Positions 8,810 to 19,340 of a stretch of DNA of 64,000 nucleotides are shown here, piece after piece. The position numbers and the translations under genes are program-made. Within the stretch, counting starts at the first letter, position 1. Each line of letters begins with the position of its first letter. This DNA is from Amphritea sp. 1_MG-2023. Lineage in GTDB: Bacteria; Pseudomonadota; Gammaproteobacteria; Pseudomonadales; Balneatricaceae. The stretch is taken from contig NZ_JAUOQE010000024.1 in the NCBI RefSeq assembly GCF_030547545.1, forward strand, positions 1 through 64,000, read 5' to 3'. The notes below the pieces were generated by a model that did no database searches, had not been told where the DNA came from, and saw nothing but the letters and a program-made list of their open reading frames with translations.

Positions 8810-10510
8810 ATGAGTCATCAGTCCGATCTGATCGCCAGCGATATCGAAGCTTATCTGGCACAACATGAAAACAAAGAACTCTTACGCTTTCTCACCTGTG
8901 GTAGCGTAGATGATGGTAAGTCGACCCTCATTGGTCGCCTGCTGCACGATTCAAAAATGATCTATGAAGATCAACTCGCGGCACTGCATTCAGACAACGC
9001 AAAGCAAGGCAATGCCGGCGAAGAGCTCGATCTTGCTCTCCTCGTTGATGGCCTTCAGGCTGAACGTGAACAGGGAATTACCATCGATGTCGCTTATCGC
9101 TATTTCTCGACGGCGACACGTAAATTCATTATCGCGGACACCCCGGGGCATGAACAATACACACGCAACATGGCGACCGGTGCGTCGACCTGTGATCTTG
9201 CGATTATCCTGATTGATGCACGCTATGGTGTGCAGGTACAAACCAAGCGTCATAGTTTTATTACCTCTCTGCTAGGGATTAAACATACCATTGTTGCCGT
9301 CAACAAGATGGATTTGGTCGACTTTAGCGAAGCTCGCTATGAAGAGATCAAACAGGATTACCTCGCGTTTGCCGCAGATCTGGATCTAAACGATATCCAT
9401 TTCGTGCCGATGTCGGCGCTCAAAGGCGATAACGTGGTGAATCTGAGCGACAACATGCCTTGGTATAAAGATGCGCCATTGATGGAGTATCTTGAAACCA
9501 TTCAGATCGCGAATGATCAAAACTTCGATCAACTGCGTTTCCCTGTGCAGTACGTTAACCGTCCTAACCTCGACTTCCGTGGTTATTGCGGCACACTCGG
9601 CTCGGGTATTGTTCGCCCGGGTGATGCTATTACTGTATTACCCTCCGGCAAGAGTAGCCGAGTCAAATCTATCGTCTCGTTTGAAGGCGAGCTGCAGGAA
9701 GCTTTCCCTCCCATGGCAGTCACGCTGACACTGGAAGATGAGATCGATATTAGCCGTGGCGATATGATCGTCCACAGCGATGACAATACTCAAGTCAATA
9801 ATCGTTTCGATGCGATGGTTGTCTGGATGGCGGAACAGGAACTCGTGCCTGGACGTCAGTACGATATCAAACTGGCGACACAAACCATTGCCGGCGGTAT
9901 CAGTAGTATTCGTCACTGCGTCGATGTTAATACGCAACAACAACACCCCGCAGCCACCCTGAAGCTGAATGAAATTGGCCGTTGTGAAGTCACCTTAGAA
10001 CGCCCCATTGTCACCGATGACTATCGTGCACATCATACGACCGGCTCCTTCATTGTGATCGATCGTCTCAGCAATATTACCGTTGCTGCCGGTATGATTG
10101 TGGCGGATAACGCCGAAGCTAATTTGAATAACGATCAAATTAGCTATAGCGCCTCTATCAGTCAAACAGAACGGGAACAGCGTTTCGGCCAAAAAGCGGT
10201 GACGATTGGCCTGCAAGGCGGCACTCAAGAGCAACGCAGCACATTGCTGTATACCCTTGAGCGTCAACTATTTAATCAGGGTCGAGCCATTACAGTACTG
10301 CGGGATGACAATCTGTCAGGGGAACTCGGTGAAATCGCTGCGTACCTCAATCAGAACGGTCTACTGGTATTAACCGATATCGCTGAAGAGACGCTATCGA
10401 GCGATGCACTGATCATCGATCTAGATAGTGCGGCGTTGAATGATCTGCCATCCATTGCCGCTCAAGCTCAGGTTATTTTGCAGCAGATCCGCGATAATTC
10501 CGCTATCTGA
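8810..10510 (+). CDS. cysN: Sulfate adenylyltransferase subunit 1 (CysN) with degenerate CysC-like tail
   Basis: A 566-residue EF-Tu-like GTPase that drives APS formation with CysD. The G1 loop GSVDDGKST, the DTPGHEQY switch and the NKMDLVD specificity motif are intact, followed by two beta-barrel domains to about residue 460. The last 105 residues resemble an APS kinase (CysC) that has lost function. [17 protein letters not shown] replaces the kinase P-loop (normally GLSGSGKST), a VLRDDNL echoes [17 protein letters not shown] echoes the central strand, and then the middle of the kinase is missing. It is shorter than fused CysNC proteins (about 630) and longer than E. coli CysN (475). The start is the ATG at 8810, where family similarity begins; an upstream in-frame start at 8726 is rejected. 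Confidence 0.95.
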   Translation: MSHQSDLIASDIEAYLAQHENKELLRFLTCGSVDDGKSTLIGRLLHDSKMIYEDQLAALHSDNAKQGNAGEELDLALLVDGLQAEREQGITIDVAYRYFSTATRKFIIADTPGHEQYTRNMATGASTCDLAIILIDARYGVQVQTKRHSFITSLLGIKHTIVAVNKMDLVDFSEARYEEIKQDYLAFAADLDLNDIHFVPMSALKGDNVVNLSDNMPWYKDAPLMEYLETIQIANDQNFDQLRFPVQYVNRPNLDFRGYCGTLGSGIVRPGDAITVLPSGKSSRVKSIVSFEGELQEAFPPMAVTLTLEDEIDISRGDMIVHSDDNTQVNNRFDAMVVWMAEQELVPGRQYDIKLATQTIAGGISSIRHCVDVNTQQQHPAATLKLNEIGRCEVTLERPIVTDDYRAHHTTGSFIVIDRLSNITVAAGMIVADNAEANLNNDQISYSASISQTEREQRFGQKAVTIGLQGGTQEQRSTLLYTLERQLFNQGRAITVLRDDNLSGELGEIAAYLNQNGLLVLTDIAEETLSSDALIIDLDSAALNDLPSIAAQAQVILQQIRDNSAI

Positions 10511-10529
10511 TCTTAATAAGCAGGTAATC

Positions 10530-10567
10530 AACCGGACTGAACCCTGTTCAGATCCGGTTTGATTTTA
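10530..10567 (+). terminator. Terminator after cysDN
   Basis: A stem of AACCGGA plus CTGAAC pairs with GTTCAG and TCCGGTT across a CCT loop, with one bulged A, and is followed by TGATTTTA. It lies 20 bp after the cysN stop and should separate cysDN from the rnf operon. Confidence 0.8.
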
Positions 10568-10605
10568 TGCAAACTACATTTAAGTCGGGGTTTATCCGTG
10601 CAGCC

Positions 10606-10637
10606 TTGTCGGTTCCTCGTTTATATCCTGCTATAAT
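10606..10637 (+). promoter_or_regulatory. Candidate promoter of the rnf operon
   Basis: A consensus -10 hexamer TATAAT stands at 10632-10637. The best -35-like element is TTGTCG at 10606-10611, with a long 20-bp spacing, so the -35 is weak. The leader to rnfA would be about 170 nt. No operator is recognisable. Confidence 0.4.
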
Positions 10638-10812
10638 ACTGCGCTAAAAATTCACTTCACTTAGGCGCGACCCTAATGAAGGTTCGAATAGGTTTAGATT
10701 CATCAACCACACAGCTATACCGGAAAGACGCTAAAATCGGTAAACTTTAGCCCTTTCTTATTTTTCAGACAGCCCCGGTACGATAAATACCGATGATGAT
10801 GTAACGAGTATT

Positions 10813-11394
10813 ATGACTGATTATCTACTAATTATTATCAGCACGGTTCTAGTGAACAATTTCGTACTGGTTCAGTTTCTGGGTCTCTGCCCCTTTATGG
10901 GCGTGTCCAATAAGCTCGAAACCGCCATGGGGATGTCACTCGCGACAACCTTTGTGCTAACCCTCTCATCGGTTTGTAGCTATCTGGTCTATACCTACCT
11001 ATTAGCACCGCTTGAAATCACCTATTTGAAAACTATTTCATTTATTCTGGTGATCGCGGTCGTGGTGCAATTCACAGAAATGGTGGTGCGTAAAACCAGT
11101 CCTCTACTGTATAAGTTGCTGGGCATCTTTTTACCCTTAATTACCACCAACTGTGCCGTGTTAGGTGTTGCCCTACTGAATATCAAAAAAATGAACGGCT
11201 TTATCGACTCAATTGTTTATGGTTTTGGCGCTGCCGTCGGCTTTTCGCTGGCATTGATTCTGTTTTCCGCTATGCGGGAACGCATCACCGTTGCTGATGT
11301 CCCAACCCCTTTTCAAGGGACGGCTATCGGTATGGTCACTGCGGGCCTAATGTCCCTTGCCTTCCTCGGTTTTACCGGTCTGGTTCAGTTTTAA
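10813..11394 (+). CDS. rsxA: Electron transport complex subunit RsxA/RnfA
   Basis: A 193-residue, six-helix inner-membrane subunit of the Rnf ion-translocating ferredoxin:NAD+ oxidoreductase. The family start ([20 protein letters not shown]) and the conserved segment [17 protein letters not shown] are present, and these residues help form the membrane [2Fe-2S] site shared with RnfE. Full length. First gene of rnfABCDGE, 9 bp before rnfB. Rnf couples electron transfer between NADH and ferredoxin to Na+ or H+ movement; in gammaproteobacteria the complex also reduces SoxR. Confidence 0.97.
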   Translation: MTDYLLIIISTVLVNNFVLVQFLGLCPFMGVSNKLETAMGMSLATTFVLTLSSVCSYLVYTYLLAPLEITYLKTISFILVIAVVVQFTEMVVRKTSPLLYKLLGIFLPLITTNCAVLGVALLNIKKMNGFIDSIVYGFGAAVGFSLALILFSAMRERITVADVPTPFQGTAIGMVTAGLMSLAFLGFTGLVQF

Positions 11395-11403
11395 GGAGTT
11401 ATC

Positions 11404-12003
11404 GTGAGCGCTGTATTCGTTGCCGTGCTGGTATTATTAGGGCTAGGTCTAGTATTTGGTATCCTATTGGGATATTCATCGATTCGCTTTAAGGTCGAAG
11501 GTAACCCGCTGGTTGATCAAGTCGACTCGCTACTACCTCAAACCCAATGTGGTCAATGCGGCCATCCCGGCTGCCGCCCTTATGCGGAAGCCATCGTTAA
11601 TGCAGATGAAGCGATTAACAAATGTCCTCCGGGCGGTCAGAGCACCGTTGAAGCACTCGCCGATCTGCTAGATGTCGAGGCTTTACCGCTGGATGCCGAA
11701 AGCGAAGCCGAGCCGATCAAAAAAGTCGCCTATATCCGTGAAGATGAATGCATCGGCTGTACTAAATGCATTCAAGCTTGCCCCGTTGATGCCATCCTTG
11801 GTGCCGCAAAACAGATGCACACGGTCATTACCTCTGAATGTACCGGTTGTGATCTCTGTGTTGAACCCTGTCCTGTTGATTGTATTGATATGCTACCGCT
11901 CGAAACCACTCTGAATAACTGGCAGTGGCCAGCCCCTAAACCTGGCATAGAACTGATTGCCACCGATCGTCAGCCAAGCATTGCGCTAGAGGTTAAGGGA
12001 TGA
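11404..12003 (+). CDS. rsxB: Electron transport complex subunit RsxB/RnfB
   Basis: A 199-residue iron-sulfur subunit. An N-terminal membrane anchor is followed by the RnfB-specific [4Fe-4S] motif ([10 protein letters not shown] with a later KCPPGG). Two ferredoxin-type clusters come next, [12 protein letters not shown] and [12 protein letters not shown]. It is the probable entry point for ferredoxin electrons. Its stop overlaps the rnfC start by 4 bp (ATGA), indicating translational coupling. Length is normal for the family (E. coli 192). Confidence 0.97.
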   Translation: MSAVFVAVLVLLGLGLVFGILLGYSSIRFKVEGNPLVDQVDSLLPQTQCGQCGHPGCRPYAEAIVNADEAINKCPPGGQSTVEALADLLDVEALPLDAESEAEPIKKVAYIREDECIGCTKCIQACPVDAILGAAKQMHTVITSECTGCDLCVEPCPVDCIDMLPLETTLNNWQWPAPKPGIELIATDRQPSIALEVKG

Positions 12004-14972
12004 AAAACACCATTCGAGTCCATCAGTTTCACGGCGGCATCCATCCACCAGAAAACAAAAAGCAATCGACAGGCGCGCCGATTAGCTTGGCGCCGATTCC
12101 TTCGCGCATTGTTTTACCGCTACAACAACATATTGGCTTACCGGCCGATCCCGTTGTGCGTGTCGGTCAGCGAGTGCTAAAAGGTCAACTCGTTGCCGAA
12201 GCGATTGGCCGTATTAGCGCCAATATTCACGCCTCAATCTCCGGTACCGTGGTTGCCATTGAGCCGCATCCGGTGCCGCATATGTCTGGCATGAAAGCGG
12301 ACTGCCTGATCATCGAATCCGATGGTAAAGATGAGTGGATAGAACATCAGGGGTTAGCCGATTACACCAAACTCCCGACACAAGCACTGATTGAATATAT
12401 TCGTCAGTCGGGTATTGCCGGCATGGGGGGCGCAGGCTTTCCAACCGATGTAAAGCTTCACCTCGGTGATGATCATATCGTCAACACATTGATTATCAAT
12501 GCGGCCGAATGTGAACCCTACATTACGGCTGATGATATGCTGATGCGCGAACGCGCCGATGAGATTATGGGCGGAATTGAAATTATCGCTCATCTACTTA
12601 AACCACTGCATATTATGGTTGGTATTGAGGATAACAAACCGCAAGCCATCCGTGCGCTGCACGCGGCCATGGATAACAGCGCACTGAATCTAGATATTGT
12701 TATCACACCGACCAAATACCCTTCTGGTGGTGAAAAGCAGCTAATCAAGCTGTTAACCGGTGTTGAAGTGCCTAGCGGAAGCATTCCTGCCGATGTCGGC
12801 ATTGTCTGCCAAAACGTGGGCACGACTAGCGCCATCTATCGTGCAGTCACTCACGGCGAACCGCTGATTTCTAGAATTATCACCGTCACCGGCCAAGCCG
12901 CGGCGCACAAACAAAATTATGAAGTACGTCTCGGTACGCCATTAGCCGACTTACTGAATCACTCTGCAGTCGAGCGGCAACAGCTACAGCGTCTGATTAT
13001 TGGTGGCCCGATGATGGGAATCACCGTCACCGATGAGCAGATTCCGGTGATCAAAACGACCAACTGTCTGATTGCCGGTTCGATTAAAGAGATGCCGCCA
13101 CAACCCCCCGCACAAGCCTGTATCCGCTGCGGGATGTGTGAACAGGTCTGCCCGGCAGAGCTCCTACCGCAGCAACTGTACTGGTTTGCTAAAGGTAAAG
13201 AGTTTGATAAAGCACGCCATCACAACCTGTTTGACTGTATCGAATGTGGGGCTTGTTCGTATGTCTGCCCAAGCAACATACCCCTCGTGCAGTATTACCG
13301 CTTTGCTAAAGCCGAGATCCGTAAAGAAGATGACGAACAGCGTAAAGCCGATCACGCCAGGCAGCGCTTTGAAGCTCGTTTAGCACGCTTAGAACGGGAT
13401 AAAATCGAAAAAGAAGAACGTCGTAAACAACGCGCCATCGATGCCGCGGCGGCTCAAGCCGCGAAGAAAGATGCCGCGCTTAATCAAGCTCCGACCGCTA
13501 GCGTCAGTGCCGCGCCAGAAGCGGGCACACCGGATCTAAAACAACTCAAAAGCAATGCTGCTATCGCCCGCACCAAGCTCAAAAAAGCAGAAAAAGCGCT
13601 CAACAATGCTCAAGACAAAGGCCTCGATGGCATCGATACGCTGAAGGAAACCCTAAAGCAGCTGCAGCTCAAATCAGCACAGGCTGAAAAAGCCTACAGC
13701 GATGCTCAAAATGCGCCCGCTAAAGCGGCGGCTCCAGTGCTTGATCTGAAGCAGCTGAAAAGTAACGCCGCCATTGCGCGTACTAAATTGAAGAAAGCCG
13801 AAAAACAACTGGCCAACGCAACCGCTAGCGGTGAAGGTGACATCAGCGCCTTAACTGCACAGGTGAGCTTGCTGCAAGACAAAAATATAGCCGCAGAAAA
13901 AGCTTACAAAGCCGCTGAAAGCGGCCCGAGTAACGCCGCCGCGGCCCCGATCGACACGACCGAACTCGAAGCCGACATTGCCGCATTACAAGCTAAGGTC
14001 GATAAAGCCACCAGTGCGTGGCAAGCCGCGGTCGCATCGGCGAGCCCTGCCGCCGATAAAATGGCCGCCGGCGTTGAGAAGCTAACCACCAAGCTGAAAG
14101 GCTTGCAGGATGAGCTATCACAGGCGCGTGCCGCCCTGCCAGCCAGTAGCGCGACGGTCGACACCACTGAACTCGAAGCCGACATTGCCGCATTACAAGG
14201 TAAGGTCGATAAAGCCAATAGTGCGTGGCAAGCCGCCGTGGCATCGGCGAGCCCTGCCGCCGATAAAATGGCCGCCGGCGTTGAGAAGCTAACCACCAAG
14301 CTGAAAGGCTTGCAGGATGAGCTATCACAGGCGCGTGCCGCCCTGCCAGCCAGTAGCACGACGGTCGACACCACTGAACTCGAAGCCGATATTGCCGCAT
14401 TACAAGGTAAGGTCGATAAAGCCAATGGTGCGTGGCAAGCCGCGGTCGCATCGGCGAGCCCTGCTGCCGATAAAATGGCCGCCGGGGTTGAGAAGTTAAC
14501 CACCAAACTGAAAGGTTTGCAGGATGAACTGACACAAGCGAAAAGCCGCTCTGAAGCAGCGATGCCGGCAGCCGCCCCAGCAACCGCCGCCCCAGACCTT
14601 AAAGCGCTGAAACAACAGGTGTCTATTATGCGCACCAAATTGAAGAAAGCCGAAAAGCAGTTAACTGAGCTGCCAGAAGGCGCAGACAATGCCGCCTTAA
14701 TGGCCGAGATCGATAGCCTAAAGGCTCGCCATGATGCCGCCAAAGCGCTATGGGATGCTGCCGAAGCGGACAAAATCGCGGCAGCGGCCGCACAAGGTGT
14801 CGATTTGAAACAGCTTAAAATTGATGCGGCAATGGCGCGAGCAGCAGTGACTAAAGCCGAACGAGCCTTGAGTAAAGCGGAAGACGACCAACCAGCGCTG
14901 GAGGCAGAATTAGTCACAATACGGGCGCAGGCAGATAAACTAAATGCCACCCTGGAACGTTTTTCCGACTAA
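12000..14972 (+). CDS. rsxC: Electron transport complex subunit RsxC/RnfC with long repeat extension
   Basis: A 990-residue NADH-binding peripheral subunit. Residues 1 to about 450 are the standard RnfC: N-terminal domain, the Gly-rich [12 protein letters not shown] nucleotide/FMN loop, an SLBB region and two ferredoxin clusters, [12 protein letters not shown] and [13 protein letters not shown] highly charged helix follows, and then from about residue 512 to the end there are roughly seven Ala/Lys-rich units of 57-70 residues. These occur in two classes: units beginning [20 protein letters not shown], and three near-identical units beginning [11 protein letters not shown]. They are predicted to form long coiled-coil helices. 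E. coli RsxC (740) has a shorter extension of the same kind. The long minus-strand open frames over this region are compositional shadows. Confidence 0.96.
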   Translation: MKNTIRVHQFHGGIHPPENKKQSTGAPISLAPIPSRIVLPLQQHIGLPADPVVRVGQRVLKGQLVAEAIGRISANIHASISGTVVAIEPHPVPHMSGMKADCLIIESDGKDEWIEHQGLADYTKLPTQALIEYIRQSGIAGMGGAGFPTDVKLHLGDDHIVNTLIINAAECEPYITADDMLMRERADEIMGGIEIIAHLLKPLHIMVGIEDNKPQAIRALHAAMDNSALNLDIVITPTKYPSGGEKQLIKLLTGVEVPSGSIPADVGIVCQNVGTTSAIYRAVTHGEPLISRIITVTGQAAAHKQNYEVRLGTPLADLLNHSAVERQQLQRLIIGGPMMGITVTDEQIPVIKTTNCLIAGSIKEMPPQPPAQACIRCGMCEQVCPAELLPQQLYWFAKGKEFDKARHHNLFDCIECGACSYVCPSNIPLVQYYRFAKAEIRKEDDEQRKADHARQRFEARLARLERDKIEKEERRKQRAIDAAAAQAAKKDAALNQAPTASVSAAPEAGTPDLKQLKSNAAIARTKLKKAEKALNNAQDKGLDGIDTLKETLKQLQLKSAQAEKAYSDAQNAPAKAAAPVLDLKQLKSNAAIARTKLKKAEKQLANATASGEGDISALTAQVSLLQDKNIAAEKAYKAAESGPSNAAAAPIDTTELEADIAALQAKVDKATSAWQAAVASASPAADKMAAGVEKLTTKLKGLQDELSQARAALPASSATVDTTELEADIAALQGKVDKANSAWQAAVASASPAADKMAAGVEKLTTKLKGLQDELSQARAALPASSTTVDTTELEADIAALQGKVDKANGAWQAAVASASPAADKMAAGVEKLTTKLKGLQDELTQAKSRSEAAMPAAAPATAAPDLKALKQQVSIMRTKLKKAEKQLTELPEGADNAALMAEIDSLKARHDAAKALWDAAEADKIAAAAAQGVDLKQLKIDAAMARAAVTKAERALSKAEDDQPALEAELVTIRAQADKLNATLERFSD
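13951..14571 (+). repeat. Three tandem 207-bp repeats inside rnfC
   Basis: Copies start at 13951, 14158 and 14365, exactly 207 bp (69 codons) apart, and are nearly identical at the DNA level; the last copy diverges after about 14535. They encode the [11 protein letters not shown]... coiled-coil units. Near-identity including silent sites indicates recent duplication or ongoing homogenisation. Confidence 0.95.
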
Positions 14973-15063
14973 CAAAACGATATTTTAAGCGCCACTAAGC
15001 GTCTTTTTATTACACTATTTTTAAGCCGTTGAATTAATCAAACGGCAGATCCGAGTAAACAGA

Positions 15064-16107
15064 ATGGCACTGATCCGAATTACATCACCCCACGCACATC
15101 GGCCCGGTAACACCGGTAGCGTGATGCTCACCGTGTTGATGGCAACCCTGCCCGGACTGGCAGCAATGACCTTCTTTTTTGGCTGGGGAACGCTGATTCA
15201 GGTACTCTGGGGTTCATTATTGGCTATCGCATTAGAAGCGCTCAGCGTTAAATTACGTCGACGTCCAGTCAGCTTCTATCTCACCGACTACAGTGCTCTT
15301 GTCACGGCAGTATTACTCGGCTTGGCCCTCCCGCCTTTCGCGCCTTGGTGGGTGATGGCTGTCGGTATCAGTGTCGCAATTATTATCGCGAAACAACTTT
15401 ACGGCGGTATGGGTAGCAATCCCTTCAACCCGGCGATGGTTGCCTATGCGCTATTACTGGTCTCCTTCCCTATTCAAATGACGAGCTGGACCGCGCCATT
15501 CGTCATGCTGGGTGACGGTTGGTCAGTACTGTCTCTCGGTGAAACCCTCAGTGCAATCTTTGCCACCCCTTCCACCGCCGTCGATGCACACACAATGGCA
15601 ACGCCGCTGGATATCATGCGTCATCGAGGTGGCTTCACCACTGAAGAGATGTGGGTTAACGATGCCCTGCTGGCAAATGGAATTGGTGCATGGCATGCGG
15701 TCAGTGCGGCTTATTTTATGGGCGGCGTCTTTCTGTTATACAAAAAGATCTTCACGTGGCACGCTCCCGTGGCCATGCTGACGAGCTTGACGGTACTCTC
15801 CACCCTGTTTTTCCTGTTGATGCCCGATCAATATCCCGATCCGTTTTTCCATCTAACCACCGGTGCCACGATGCTCGGGGCATTCTTTATCGCCACCGAT
15901 CCCGTCACCTCGGCTACCAGTAATAAAGGTAAACTCTGGTTTGGCATCGGTATTGGCATACTGGTGTTTGTCATTCGCACCTGGGGTAACTACCCCGATG
16001 CTGTCGCCTTTGCCGTCTTACTGATGAACCTCTGTGCTCCCTTTATTGATCAGTACACACAACCCCGCAGCTATGGCCACGCTAAACCCAATCGGGGAAT
16101 GAAATAA
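15064..16107 (+). CDS. rsxD: Electron transport complex subunit RsxD/RnfD
   Basis: A 347-residue membrane subunit with about ten hydrophobic helices. The motif TTGATML (near residue 275) corresponds to the (S/T)GAT sequence in which Thr carries covalent FMN. The GGMGSNPFNPAMVAYALL segment is also characteristic of the NqrB/RnfD family. It sits 91 bp after rnfC, and its stop overlaps the rnfG start by one base. It acts in the inner membrane as part of the electron path and ion channel. Confidence 0.97.
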   Translation: MALIRITSPHAHRPGNTGSVMLTVLMATLPGLAAMTFFFGWGTLIQVLWGSLLAIALEALSVKLRRRPVSFYLTDYSALVTAVLLGLALPPFAPWWVMAVGISVAIIIAKQLYGGMGSNPFNPAMVAYALLLVSFPIQMTSWTAPFVMLGDGWSVLSLGETLSAIFATPSTAVDAHTMATPLDIMRHRGGFTTEEMWVNDALLANGIGAWHAVSAAYFMGGVFLLYKKIFTWHAPVAMLTSLTVLSTLFFLLMPDQYPDPFFHLTTGATMLGAFFIATDPVTSATSNKGKLWFGIGIGILVFVIRTWGNYPDAVAFAVLLMNLCAPFIDQYTQPRSYGHAKPNRGMK

Positions 16108-16760
16108 TGGATATGTTAACCGCTATTCGTAACAGTGCTGTCGGGCTGAGTATTTTCGCCGTCATCACTTCTGGAGCCATCGCCCTGACACAGCTGTCGA
16201 CTCATGAGCAAATCCAGATTAATGAACGCGAAGCTCGGGCTAAAGCGCTCTATCAGATTGTGCCGCAAGCCAGTATCGAGAATAACCTCTTAGAGGATAC
16301 TGTTAGCATCAACAGTCCCTCATTAACTGGTTCCGCCGCTGCGGTTGAGATCTTTCGGGCTCGTCGCCATGGTCAAGTGAGTACCGTGATAATTCCGGTC
16401 ACCGCGCCGGATGGCTATACCGGTAATATCGATATGATCGTCGGTATTAATGCGGATGAGTCCGTTGCCGGCGTTAGAGTATTGGCACACAAAGAAACGC
16501 CCGGACTTGGCGATAAGGTCGAGCTAAAAAAATCGGACTGGCTACTCAGCTTTGACGGTCAACACTATGAGGGTAACGATGATCCCTCTTGGGCGGTGAA
16601 AAAAGATGGTGGGCGGTTTGATCAATTCACCGGTGCAACAATCACGCCTCGAGCCGTCGTTAACGCCACTGCCCGGGCAATACACTATTTTCGTGAACAT
16701 AAAGCCGCGCTTTTAGATAGTCAATCTGATCTAAATTCAACACCGGCTGGAGCTGAATAA
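16107..16760 (+). CDS. rsxG: Electron transport complex subunit RsxG/RnfG
   Basis: A 217-residue subunit with one N-terminal membrane helix and a periplasmic FMN-binding domain. The covalent flavinylation motif is visible as TGATIT in [14 protein letters not shown], preceded by the family segment [12 protein letters not shown]. Its start overlaps the rnfD stop, and rnfE begins 1 bp after its own stop. No apbE gene (the flavin transferase needed for both RnfD and RnfG) is present in this window, so it must be elsewhere. Confidence 0.96.
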   Translation: MDMLTAIRNSAVGLSIFAVITSGAIALTQLSTHEQIQINEREARAKALYQIVPQASIENNLLEDTVSINSPSLTGSAAAVEIFRARRHGQVSTVIIPVTAPDGYTGNIDMIVGINADESVAGVRVLAHKETPGLGDKVELKKSDWLLSFDGQHYEGNDDPSWAVKKDGGRFDQFTGATITPRAVVNATARAIHYFREHKAALLDSQSDLNSTPAGAE

Positions 16761-16761
16761 C

Positions 16762-17478
16762 ATGGCGAATGATTACAAAAAAATCACGCTCGACGGGCTT
16801 TGGGATAATAACCCAGCACTGGTTCAACTGCTCGGGCTTTGCCCCCTGTTAGCGGTCACCGGTACGGTGGTTAATGCCATGGGACTAGGACTCGCGAGTA
16901 CCATCGTTTTAATCGGCTCAAACCTCAGCATTTCGATGTTCCGCAAATTTATTCCGGAATCCGTGCGTTTACCGGTGTTTGTCATGATCATCGCCTCATT
17001 CGTGACCTGTATCGAACTGCTCATGCAGGCGTTTACCTATGAGCTATACACGATTCTTGGCATCTTTATCCCTCTGATCGTCACCAACTGCGCCATTATG
17101 GGACGTGCCGATGCCTTCGCGATTAAGAACCCTGTCGGAGCATCACTGCTAGACGGTGCCATGATGGGGCTCGGCTTCACCTTAGTACTGATGGTGCTAG
17201 GAGGAATGCGTGAGATTCTCGGCCTCGGCACACTGTTCAGCGATATGCAGCTACTATTTGGTCCTGCCGCCGAAAGCTGGAAAATAGTCATCGTCGATGA
17301 CTATATCGGCTTTCTATTTGCCATTCTCCCACCGGGCGCCTTCGTCGGCATGGGGCTACTGATCGCACTGAAGAATATCATCGATAAACGACTGGAAGAT
17401 AAGCGTAAAGCAGCCGTCACGGTAACAGAAGCGGATACCGAGACTCGACGCGTCAGAGTGACCGGTAATATCTCTTAA
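16762..17478 (+). CDS. rsxE: Electron transport complex subunit RsxE/RnfE
   Basis: A 238-residue six-helix membrane protein homologous to RnfA, with the matching [18 protein letters not shown] segment that carries the membrane Fe-S cysteine. It is the last gene of the rnfABCDGE operon. Length is normal for the family, and the C-terminal tail is charged and cytoplasmic. In many gammaproteobacteria nth follows directly; here two minus-strand genes intervene. Confidence 0.97.
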   Translation: MANDYKKITLDGLWDNNPALVQLLGLCPLLAVTGTVVNAMGLGLASTIVLIGSNLSISMFRKFIPESVRLPVFVMIIASFVTCIELLMQAFTYELYTILGIFIPLIVTNCAIMGRADAFAIKNPVGASLLDGAMMGLGFTLVLMVLGGMREILGLGTLFSDMQLLFGPAAESWKIVIVDDYIGFLFAILPPGAFVGMGLLIALKNIIDKRLEDKRKAAVTVTEADTETRRVRVTGNIS

Positions 17479-17704
17479 TCCCGGATAATGTCTCGCTGTC
17501 AGGCAACGCTTCACGCTCGACAGTGAGCCACTTGGCTAACAGTTTAGTCTCACCCTATTAATTAGCCCTGTTAAATCAGGGCGCTTCTAAGCGCTTCGAG
17601 ACTACCTCAGACAAATAATAAGATCCGCGTTGTGTGACTTAGGGCAGTTAAATAATCGCCGTCACAGGCGCATGATCCGCTCTAAACGAGCCTCATTACA
17701 GATA

Positions 17705-17731
17705 AAAAAAGCGACTCAGAGGTCGCTTTTC
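17705..17731. terminator. Bidirectional terminator between rnfE and the DUF6172 gene
   Basis: AAAAGCGAC and GTCGCTTTT form a 9-bp stem around a 6-nt loop. A-rich sequence on the left and T-rich on the right give a U-tract on either strand. It sits between convergent genes (rnfE plus, 17766-18056 minus). Confidence 0.85.
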
Positions 17732-17765
17732 TTTGATCTTACCGGTGTCATACTAAACTGACATG

Positions 17766-18056
17766 CTAATCTGATTTTTCAGCGCGGTAGCCTGGCTTGG
17801 CGATAATTTCGAGATAAAAGGAGGCCTGATTTTTCGCCTCAACCTGCGAAATTTTCTTATTAATCTCAGAGGGATGAACCGCTACGCTCGAGGCTTCATC
17901 ATCACCAAAACGACAATCAAAGTCCCAAAAATCCGCATTCTCCGGCAGCGCTTTATTACGCTCTCTTTTTAAATACTTTTTAACTTCGTGCTTAATCGCA
18001 TCAACATGCCGTGCAACGGTGAGCTTAGGGTGCGCTAAGTGAAACGTCTTTTTCAT
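17766..18056 (-). CDS. DUF6172 family protein
   Basis: A 96-residue basic protein starting MKKTFHLAHPKLTVARHVDA. It contains the conserved KKYLKRERNKALPENADFWDFDCRFG and SFYLEIIAKPG segments of a small family I know only as DUF6172. No signal peptide or membrane segment. ATG at 18056 with GGA 6 bases upstream. Function unknown. It is transcribed toward the shared terminator after rnfE and is preceded by another small minus-strand gene about 100 bp upstream. Confidence 0.85.
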   Translation of the reverse strand: MKKTFHLAHPKLTVARHVDAIKHEVKKYLKRERNKALPENADFWDFDCRFGDDEASSVAVHPSEINKKISQVEAKNQASFYLEIIAKPGYRAEKSD

Positions 18057-18156
18057 TGTAATTCCATAAGGGTAACTGATTTAAGGTCTTCATAGCCGAT
18101 AACCGTGCGGCCAAACGTATCAGCTTAGGTTTACAGGAGCTAAGTTGATGAGACGA

Positions 18157-18507
18157 TCAAACTCGACTCATAAAATCCTCTATAAATAACGCAATCCTTT
18201 CACCCAAGCGGCCTTCGAATCCATCGAGGCTTTTACCGAACGACGCTAAATACCGTGTAGCTTGAGAATAGCTTATTCTTTTGCCGACCACATTATATTC
18301 TATTTCGGGCAGGGTTTTACTGTTTCTCGGCACGATATTCCATCTAATCATAGCGGAATCCTGTGATTGCAGAGCCCGCTGAGCAAAGCGGCAAAATTCG
18401 CTCACCCATTTATCCCCTTGCGGGCCTAAACACCCAGGCTCAACTCGGTAGAGCACTAACAGCTTTTTATCTTCACTCAAACAGCAACCATCCCCCATAG
18501 ATCCCAC
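18157..18507 (-). CDS. Conserved hypothetical protein, 116 aa
   Basis: A soluble protein starting MGSMGDGCCLSEDKKLLVLYRVEPGCLGPQG, with a C-terminal helical part. I recall similar proteins of unknown function in marine gammaproteobacteria but no named domain. The start ATG at 18507 has GAGGTGGG upstream. The sequence is not low-complexity and the coding frame is isolated, which supports a real gene. A role cannot be assigned. The gene sits in reverse orientation between rnfE and nth, two genes that are usually adjacent. Confidence 0.7.
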   Translation of the reverse strand: MGSMGDGCCLSEDKKLLVLYRVEPGCLGPQGDKWVSEFCRFAQRALQSQDSAMIRWNIVPRNSKTLPEIEYNVVGKRISYSQATRYLASFGKSLDGFEGRLGERIALFIEDFMSRV

Positions 18508-18707
18508 CTCAATCAGCTCGACTGCACTACAACCCCGTATTAGCTATTACATCACACCTTCAACGGATTAAATAATTGAATCATCTTAAGCATTGCTCAA
18601 AGTCAACAAGCTCACTGAGATAGATCGATAGCCGAAGCCGATACTTGCTCGAAGCAACGCAGGCCGATACCATACGCCCTCATTCGATGGCCAACGACTC
18701 TAAGTAA

Positions 18708-19340
18708 ATGAACGCAGCAAAACGCTTTGAAATATTTTCCCGCTTACGGCAAGCCAACCCTCATCCCGTGACCGAACTTGAATACAGTAATCCATTTGAG
18801 TTGTTAGTCGCCGTAACACTATCGGCACAAGCAACCGATGTTGGCGTCAACAAGGCCACCCGTAAACTGTTTCCCGTTGCCAACACTCCCGAAGCGATCT
18901 ATGCCCTAGGTGTCGATGGTTTAAAGAGCTACATAAAGACTATCGGCCTGTATAACGCCAAAGCTGAAAACATTATCAAGGCCTGTAAAATGCTGATTGA
19001 GCTGCATCATTCAGTCGTACCCGATAACCGAGAAGACCTAGAAGCATTACCCGGAGTTGGCCGAAAAACAGCCAATGTCGTGCTCAATACCGCCTTTGGG
19101 CAACCGGCGATGGCAGTGGATACTCATATTTTTCGCGTCGCCAACCGAACTAAAATTGCTCCAGGCAAAAATGTCTTAGAGGTAGAGAAAAAGCTCATGC
19201 GTTTTGTGCCAAAAGAGTTCCTGATTGACGCCCATCACTGGCTTATTTTACATGGTCGTTATACCTGTATCGCTCGCAAACCCCGTTGCGGCGCTTGCCT
19301 AATAGAAGATCTCTGTGAATTTAAAGATAAAACAGAATAA
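18708..19340 (+). CDS. nth: Endonuclease III
   Basis: A 210-residue base-excision DNA glycosylase/AP lyase for oxidised pyrimidines. The helix-hairpin-helix LPGVGRKTANVVL, the catalytic Asp in VDTHIFRVANR and the catalytic Lys within this hairpin region are present. The C-terminal [4Fe-4S] loop is CIARKPRCGACLIEDLC (C-X6-C-X2-C-X5-C). Full length. In many gammaproteobacteria nth ends the rnf operon; here it must use its own promoter because of the inserted minus-strand genes. Confidence 0.97.
   Translation: MNAAKRFEIFSRLRQANPHPVTELEYSNPFELLVAVTLSAQATDVGVNKATRKLFPVANTPEAIYALGVDGLKSYIKTIGLYNAKAENIIKACKMLIELHHSVVPDNREDLEALPGVGRKTANVVLNTAFGQPAMAVDTHIFRVANRTKIAPGKNVLEVEKKLMRFVPKEFLIDAHHWLILHGRYTCIARKPRCGACLIEDLCEFKDKTE

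Noticed and set aside
10680-10700. GGTTCGAATAGG resembling a tRNA T-loop
   Set aside because: No acceptor, D or anticodon arms can be built around it.
13904-14950. Long minus-strand open frames (up to 348 codons) opposite rnfC
   Set aside because: They mirror the Ala-rich repeat region of rnfC, consist of Ser/Ala/Cys-rich low-complexity sequence and have no family resemblance; rnfC is certain.
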